DNA of 7,688 nt from Ruminococcaceae bacterium UBA4306. GTDB taxonomy: Bacteria > Bacillota > Clostridia > Oscillospirales > Acutalibacteraceae. The notes below the pieces were generated by a model that saw nothing but the letters and a program-made list of their open reading frames with translations, was not told the origin of the DNA and made no database searches. Both the position numbers and the translations under genes were made by a program. Shown piece after piece: positions 3,975 to 7,688 of this stretch. Location: NCBI GenBank assembly GCA_002394725.1, contig DGUQ01000150.1, positions 9,839-17,526 of the forward strand, in the 5' to 3' direction. Within the stretch, counting starts at the first letter, position 1, and the number at the start of each line of letters is the position of its first letter.

Positions 3975-4858
3975 TATTGATAGTCAAAGCCGCTGTTCTC
4001 CCCGATCGGCTGATCGAGCAGCTCGGGATGGGCGCAGATATAATGGATGAGCTTCAGGCTGCGCGCGAAATAAAAGCCGTCGCCGATGCGCTCATCGAGC
4101 GTCGCGCCGATATCGCAGACCTTGCGGAGCTGCTTGGAGCCGTCGGGCATGAGGCGCTCTTCATCATGGATCGTGCCGATGGTGACCATGACGCTGTTAG
4201 TGCCGTAATTATTCAGATGATGATAGACGGCAGGGCACTTGATCGAGCCGAGGTTGGAGAGCAGAACGGTCGCGTAGTGCGGATCGCCCTCGGTCAGCGC
4301 CGCCGGATTCTTGCCCCAGAAGTCGAGCCATCGCACGAGCTTGCAGATCAGCATGACGATCGGACGTGGAAAAGCCGCTACCTTATCGAGCAGTTCATCT
4401 ACCCCTGCCTTTTTACCGCCTTGAGAACGCACCTTCCTGACCTTATCGACCACCATCCGACTGACATTGTCGACGGTATCGGTATCCTTGGGGACAAAGA
4501 ACAACAGCGCTTCCTCCGCGTGATCGTCAAACGCCAGCTTTGCGACAAAGGCGACGCTGATATCAAATCGCTCATAGATACGTCTCCCCTGCACAAAGCG
4601 ATTCATCAGCGGACGTTCCCTGACCATCTTGGCGACAGCCGCGATCACGCAGTGGAAAAAGGTCGTTTTGAGATCGGGGTGCTCAAGGTTCTTGCGCTCG
4701 ACGAACTTCACCATCTCGGTGACGTCGATCGTATCGTGCAGATACACCTCGCTGTCGGTGCGCTTCGGCCACAGACTCGCGATGATCGTCTGCATGCCCG
4801 TTACCTTGACGCGCCGACCGTCGCGGCGATCGCCCCATTTTCGTTTATATTGTGCCAT
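3974..4858 (-). CDS. Stand-alone 2-oxoacid dehydrogenase E2/CAT-fold acyltransferase homologue, catalytic His missing
   Basis: The 294-residue product is an isolated E2/chloramphenicol-acetyltransferase-fold domain. It has no lipoyl domain and no E1/E3-binding domain. Landmarks are HDTIDVTEMVKFVERKN (41-57), RRIYERFDISVAFVA (92-106), TVLLSNLGSIKC (197-208), SVMVTIGTI (222-230) and DIGATLDERIGDGFYFARSL (249-268). In active E2 and CAT enzymes the last motif is (F)DHRxxDG, with the His as catalytic base. Here it reads LDERIGDG, so Glu256 replaces His while Asp260-Gly261 remain. The basic N-terminus (KRKWGDRRDGRR) and an amphipathic stretch (IVMLICKLVRWLDFWG, 167-182) suggest membrane contact. 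The ATG at 4858 has AGAGG upstream. It is the third gene of the ligase operon, 27 bases after the hydrolase. It may be a pseudo-acyltransferase, an acyl-binding partner, or an enzyme using Glu instead. Confidence 0.8.
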   Translation of the reverse strand: MAQYKRKWGDRRDGRRVKVTGMQTIIASLWPKRTDSEVYLHDTIDVTEMVKFVERKNLEHPDLKTTFFHCVIAAVAKMVRERPLMNRFVQGRRIYERFDISVAFVAKLAFDDHAEEALLFFVPKDTDTVDNVSRMVVDKVRKVRSQGGKKAGVDELLDKVAAFPRPIVMLICKLVRWLDFWGKNPAALTEGDPHYATVLLSNLGSIKCPAVYHHLNNYGTNSVMVTIGTIHDEERLMPDGSKQLRKVCDIGATLDERIGDGFYFARSLKLIHYICAHPELLDQPIGENSGFDYQ

Positions 4859-4885
4859 CGGATTCCTCTTCCTATTTATATAGTA

Positions 4886-5668
4886 TTATATCTCATATGT
4901 CATGCCGACCGTCAATGCCGCGGCAGGAATGCCGTGCTTTTGCAGCCTGGAGATAAAGTCAGTCGTGCCTACGTGCGACGACATCGGCGGAAAGGTGTTG
5001 TCATAATGGTCGAGGAAGATCCTCTTCGGCTGCAACTGATGGATGATCGGCGCTACCGTGCGCGCCGGATCGGAGGTACCCTGAAACGGCAGGATCAGTA
5101 CGTCGGCGCCTGTCGGATACAGGGTATGTCTGTCGAGCCCCATACTGCCCATGAGCTGGACGCGCTTCCCCTCGGCTTCGATCTCATAAAAGAGCGTCTC
5201 ACCGTTCTCCGCGTACAGGCGGTTGAGCCGGAGCAGCTCACAGAGCCGCTTGGGGTTCATGATGGTCTCCCACTTGAACACGGTTTTGAGTATGACGCCG
5301 AGATCGAAACGGCAATGTCTGCCCTGATAGGCGCGGATGGTGAAGCTGCCGAGCGTAAAGGTCACATCGGGACCGATCACACGCAGTTGATCGCGCTCAA
5401 CGTCACCGCGGCTCATCAGTGTTTTACAGGGTGTTTTGGTCGCGTAGACCTTGGTATCGGTGTTGCGGTACAGCTTGGGGATATCGATAATATGATCAAA
5501 ATGGCCGTGCGTAACCAGTACCGCGTCCGCGGTGCGGTATTGGATCGCATGGAGCCTTCTGCGATAGACAGATTCTTCGAGCGGGATGGTCAGAAAGGGA
5601 TCGAATACGATCCGGTAACCCTCGGATTCGAGCATGACGGACGCGGTGCCGTACCAACTCAGTTTCAT
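4886..5668 (-). CDS. Metallo-beta-lactamase-fold hydrolase
   Basis: The 260-residue product has the metal-binding set of the MBL superfamily: TxHxHFDH (His54, His56, Asp58, His59), His118 in QGRH, Asp179 in GSMGLD, and His221 in FLDHYD. It starts MKLSWYGTASVMLES and contains FDPF (22-25), as in the UlaG-like/Lactamase_B_2 branch that covers hydrolysis of phosphodiesters, lactones or acyl esters. No signal peptide is present, so it is cytoplasmic. Its ATG overlaps the ligase stop as ATGA, with GAGGAGG inside the ligase 3' end, so the two are translationally coupled. By context it could cleave a thioester, ester or lactone made by its neighbours; the substrate cannot be read from the sequence. 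All metal ligands appear intact. Confidence 0.88.
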   Translation of the reverse strand: MKLSWYGTASVMLESEGYRIVFDPFLTIPLEESVYRRRLHAIQYRTADAVLVTHGHFDHIIDIPKLYRNTDTKVYATKTPCKTLMSRGDVERDQLRVIGPDVTFTLGSFTIRAYQGRHCRFDLGVILKTVFKWETIMNPKRLCELLRLNRLYAENGETLFYEIEAEGKRVQLMGSMGLDRHTLYPTGADVLILPFQGTSDPARTVAPIIHQLQPKRIFLDHYDNTFPPMSSHVGTTDFISRLQKHGIPAAALTVGMTYEI

Positions 5669-7347
5669 GATTGTGCCTCCTCAACGTTTGCTTCTTCCTC
5701 CAATTTGCGATAGGCGACCTTGCCGACCAGCGTCTTGGGCAGTTCATCTCGGAAAATGATCTCCTTGGGCAGGGCGTACCTCGCGACATGCAGCTCGAGC
5801 ACATCCATGATCTTCTGCCTGAGCTGATCGGTCGGCTTGATACCGTCGTGCAGGACGATATACGCACGGACGCGCTGAATGCGTCGGGGATCCCTGACGC
5901 CGATCACACAGCTGTACGCCACCTCGTCAATGCTGTCGATGACGTTCTCGATCGGACCGGGATAGACGTTGTAGCCGTTGGTGATGATCATGCGCTTGAT
6001 GCGCTGCTTGAAATAGACATAGCCGTCCTTATCCATAGAACCGAGATCGCCCGTATAAAGCCAGATGTTGCCGTCAGCGAGCTTGCGCAGGGTCTTAGCG
6101 GTCTCCTCGGGATTCTTCAAATATCCCTTCATCAGTGTCGGACCGCGCAGGATGATCTCGCCCTCCTCCCCATCAGGCAGGACGTCATCGGTGCCGGGAC
6201 GGACGATCTGATACACCATATCGGGGAATGGCAATCCGATGCTGTTCTCCCGGTATTCATCGGTCGGGGTCAGACAGCTCGCGGTGACGCATTCGGTCAG
6301 ACCGTAGCCCTCGCGCACCTGGATATGGGCGTTGTGCTCATAAAGAAAGGCGTCGATCTTGCGCTTGAGCTCAACAGAGAGCGAGTCGCCGCCGCAGAAC
6401 ATGCCGAGCAGATAGGACAGGTCTTTGCCCTCCAGCTCAGGCAGGTGCAATAACGCTTCAAATATCGTGGGGACGCCGGCAATGAAATTCGGCTTTTTTT
6501 GCAGCAGCGCCTTGGCGTAGGTGTGCTTGTTGAAGGTCGGCATCAGCATACACAGCGCGCCGAACACCAGACCGACATGGATGTTGATCCCCAGCCCGAA
6601 GCCGTGGAACATCGGCATGCAGCTGAGCAGCTTCATACCGCGCTTCGTATCAAAGTTCAGCGCCTCAAAGCCCTGCATGGCAAGGGCGTTGAAATTGAAA
6701 TCGGTCAGGCAGATGCCCTTGGGCTGTCCCGAGGTACCGCCGCTGTAGAGGATGACCGAGGTGCGCTCCTCCTCAAACGGTTCGTTTCCTGCCGAATCGA
6801 TTCGATCCGCGCCCTTGAGAAAGTCCTTGTACAGCAATCCGTCATCGGTGTTCGGATACCTCAGATACTCCTTGCCCTTTTTGAAGAAGTAGACAAGCGA
6901 GAGGAAGAACGGCAGCTCATCCTGCATGCGGCAGACGATCTCACGCACGGGATGGTCGGCATGATCGATCGCGTTCTGAACGGTCTCGCAGAACAGATCG
7001 ACCGTAACGATCGCCTTGCTCTCACTCAGATTCAGATAATAGGTGATCTCATTCTGCGCGGACTGGGGATGGATCATGTTGGCGATCGCGCCGATACGGT
7101 TCAGCGCGTAGAAGCACTCCACCGCCTGCGGAATATTCGGCAGACACAGCGTGACCGCGTCACCCTTTTTGACGCCCAATGCTCTGAACGCCTTGGCACA
7201 GCGCTCGATGCGCCGGATCAGCTCGCCGTAGGAGATCAGCCTGCCGTAGAATTCCAGCGCGTTATCCTTGGGGTTGATGCTCGCGCATTTCTCCACCATC
7301 TGGTACATCGTCAGACGGGGATAATCGATCATATATTTTTCGTTCAT
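5665..7347 (-). CDS. AMP-dependent acyl-CoA/acid ligase (ANL superfamily)
   Basis: The 560-residue product has all core motifs of acyl-adenylating enzymes: the P-loop YSGGTSGQPKG (201-211), YGLTE (348-352), YTGD (431-434), QRIKRMIITNGYNVYP (448-463) and the C-terminal catalytic Lys543 in PKTLVGKV. The fold is complete (N-domain to about 445, C-domain after). Such enzymes form an acyl-adenylate and then a CoA or carrier thioester. Overall form and length are closest to fatty-acyl-CoA ligases, but the P-loop departs from the usual (S/T)SGTTGxPKG, with GGTSG instead of SGTTG, and the substrate is unknown. The segment FFLSLVYFFKKGKEYL (147-162) could touch membrane. The ATG at 7347 has GAGG eight bases upstream. 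It is first in the operon and is preceded by the unusual GTAAC-rich control region. Confidence 0.9.
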   Translation of the reverse strand: MNEKYMIDYPRLTMYQMVEKCASINPKDNALEFYGRLISYGELIRRIERCAKAFRALGVKKGDAVTLCLPNIPQAVECFYALNRIGAIANMIHPQSAQNEITYYLNLSESKAIVTVDLFCETVQNAIDHADHPVREIVCRMQDELPFFLSLVYFFKKGKEYLRYPNTDDGLLYKDFLKGADRIDSAGNEPFEEERTSVILYSGGTSGQPKGICLTDFNFNALAMQGFEALNFDTKRGMKLLSCMPMFHGFGLGINIHVGLVFGALCMLMPTFNKHTYAKALLQKKPNFIAGVPTIFEALLHLPELEGKDLSYLLGMFCGGDSLSVELKRKIDAFLYEHNAHIQVREGYGLTECVTASCLTPTDEYRENSIGLPFPDMVYQIVRPGTDDVLPDGEEGEIILRGPTLMKGYLKNPEETAKTLRKLADGNIWLYTGDLGSMDKDGYVYFKQRIKRMIITNGYNVYPGPIENVIDSIDEVAYSCVIGVRDPRRIQRVRAYIVLHDGIKPTDQLRQKIMDVLELHVARYALPKEIIFRDELPKTLVGKVAYRKLEEEANVEEAQS

Positions 7348-7386
7348 GTATTCGCCTCGTTGATAGTTGCGTTATATATAGAAAGG

Positions 7387-7560
7387 CTGTAACCGAAAGT
7401 GTAACTGTAACCTGTAACCAACGGTAAAAGACTTTATTTATTTTACACTTCTCCATGCTCTTCTATTATATACTTTTTTCTTCTCAGTTACAGTTACATG
7501 GTTACAATATAGTAAAAACGTACTGTTTATACGGTTTTACGCTGTAACCGAGGTGTAACT
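7387..7560. repeat. Cluster of nine GTAAC/GTTAC boxes upstream of the ligase operon
   Basis: GTAAC occurs on the plus strand at 7389, 7401, 7407, 7414, 7544 and 7555. Its complement GTTAC occurs at 7487, 7493 and 7501. Two copies form a near-identical direct repeat of 20-21 bp (7387-7406 and 7542-7560, CTGTAACCGA..GTGTAACT). TGTAACTGTAAC (7400-7411) is a perfect 12-bp inverted repeat of 7487-7498. One copy every few hundred bases is expected by chance. The groups flank the proximal -10 and lie just downstream of the distal promoter, as expected for operators of a regulator that binds in arrays. Confidence 0.75.
7465..7491 (-). promoter_or_regulatory. Proximal promoter of the ligase operon (good -10, poor -35)
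   Basis: The minus strand has a perfect TATAAT at 7465-7470. At the -35 distance there is no TTGACA-like hexamer; the position is occupied by the GTAAC boxes (7487-7505). A promoter with a good -10 whose -35 is replaced by regulator sites is typical of an activated promoter, though repression is also possible. The start would be near 7458, about 110 bases before the ATG. Confidence 0.5.
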
Positions 7561-7598
7561 TACCGACCAAACGGCACGTTATTCAGCCTTCCTCATCT

Positions 7599-7627
7599 AT
7601 GATAAACAAAATTGCAAACAATGTCAA
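7599..7627 (-). promoter_or_regulatory. Distal sigma-A promoter of the ligase operon
   Basis: The minus strand reads TTGACA (7622-7627), a 17-base spacer, then TATCAT (7599-7604). It should start near 7592, giving a leader of about 245 bases that runs through all the GTAAC boxes. The 341 bases from 7348 to 7688 hold no convincing gene; the two promoters and the box array are all I see there. Confidence 0.75.
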
Positions 7628-7688
7628 TCGATTCGACGCAATCCGATAGAGAAAGTGACTTTACTTGACTTATTGAAGGGAAAGTATT

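Noticed and set aside
3974..4858. Subunit of a pyruvate or 2-oxoglutarate dehydrogenase complex
   Set aside because: No lipoyl domain, no E1/E3-binding domain, no E1 or E3 genes nearby, and the active-site His is absent.
3977..5713. Plus-strand open frame of 578 codons
   Set aside because: It is antisense to the E2-like and MBL genes, whose minus-strand products have clear family motifs and ribosome binding sites. The frame stays open because of GC-rich codon usage and shows no recognisable domain.
6499..7392. Plus-strand open frame of 297 codons
   Set aside because: It lies antisense to the ligase, whose catalytic motifs are intact. The translation has no known domain and no ribosome binding site of note.
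7262..7456. Minus-strand 64-codon ORF across the ligase leader and start
   Set aside because: It overlaps the ligase start in another frame, lacks a good ribosome binding site, and its codons run through the GTAAC array, giving low-complexity LQVTVTLSVTA.
7387..7560. CRISPR array or plasmid-type iterons
   Set aside because: The GTAAC units are only five to eight bases, irregularly spaced and in both orientations. There are no uniform repeats with spacers and no cas or rep gene nearby.

Overview
The window reads as a chromosomal segment of a Gram-positive anaerobe of class Clostridia, most likely Ruminococcus or a close relative in Oscillospirales. The grounds are the families present (DUF1836 regulator, DUF3789 microprotein, DUF4854 lipoprotein, a small NrdD-like protein), AGGAGG-type ribosome binding sites, consensus sigma-A promoters and an S-box (SAM-I) riboswitch on metK. 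The genus is an inference. Nothing looks like a transposon, phage, CRISPR array or rRNA/tRNA gene. All genes but one are on the minus strand.

Layout, left to right. (1) 1-37 holds the first codons of metK (minus, cut by the edge). Upstream of it lie an intrinsic terminator (107-140), a SAM-I riboswitch aptamer (147-239) and a perfect sigma-A promoter (262-290). (2) 318-611 encodes a 97-residue protein carrying the glycyl-radical loop of anaerobic ribonucleotide reductase NrdD and little else. An NrdR-box-like palindrome lies between the -35 and -10 of its promoter. (3) 920-1042, on the plus strand, encodes a 40-residue DUF3789-type membrane microprotein with its own promoter. A hairpin at 1049-1076 separates it from the convergent next operon. 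(4) 1096-3155 is a compact minus-strand operon: DUF1836 regulator, an undescribed 39-residue Arg/Phe-rich peptide, NfeD, and a stomatin-like SPFH protein. A perfect promoter with a 13-bp palindrome on its -35 drives it. (5) 3368-3886 encodes a DUF4854 lipoprotein followed by a strong terminator. (6) 3974-7347 is a three-gene minus-strand operon: acyl-AMP ligase, metallo-beta-lactamase-fold hydrolase (ATGA overlap) and a stand-alone E2/CAT-fold acyltransferase homologue whose catalytic His is replaced by Glu. (7) 7348-7688 has no gene. It holds two tandem candidate promoters for the ligase operon and nine copies of GTAAC/GTTAC.

How the parts fit together. NfeD and SPFH proteins are classic partners in membrane microdomains; the regulator and the small basic peptide appear to belong to that module. 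The ligase, hydrolase and E2-like protein are translationally linked and probably handle one acyl substrate, which the sequence does not identify. The NrdD-like small protein with an NrdR site points to a dNTP-synthesis role, perhaps like GrcA/YfiD, the spare glycyl-radical subunit of pyruvate formate-lyase. The items most worth following up are that small protein, the E2-like protein without its His, the 39-residue peptide, and the GTAAC array.
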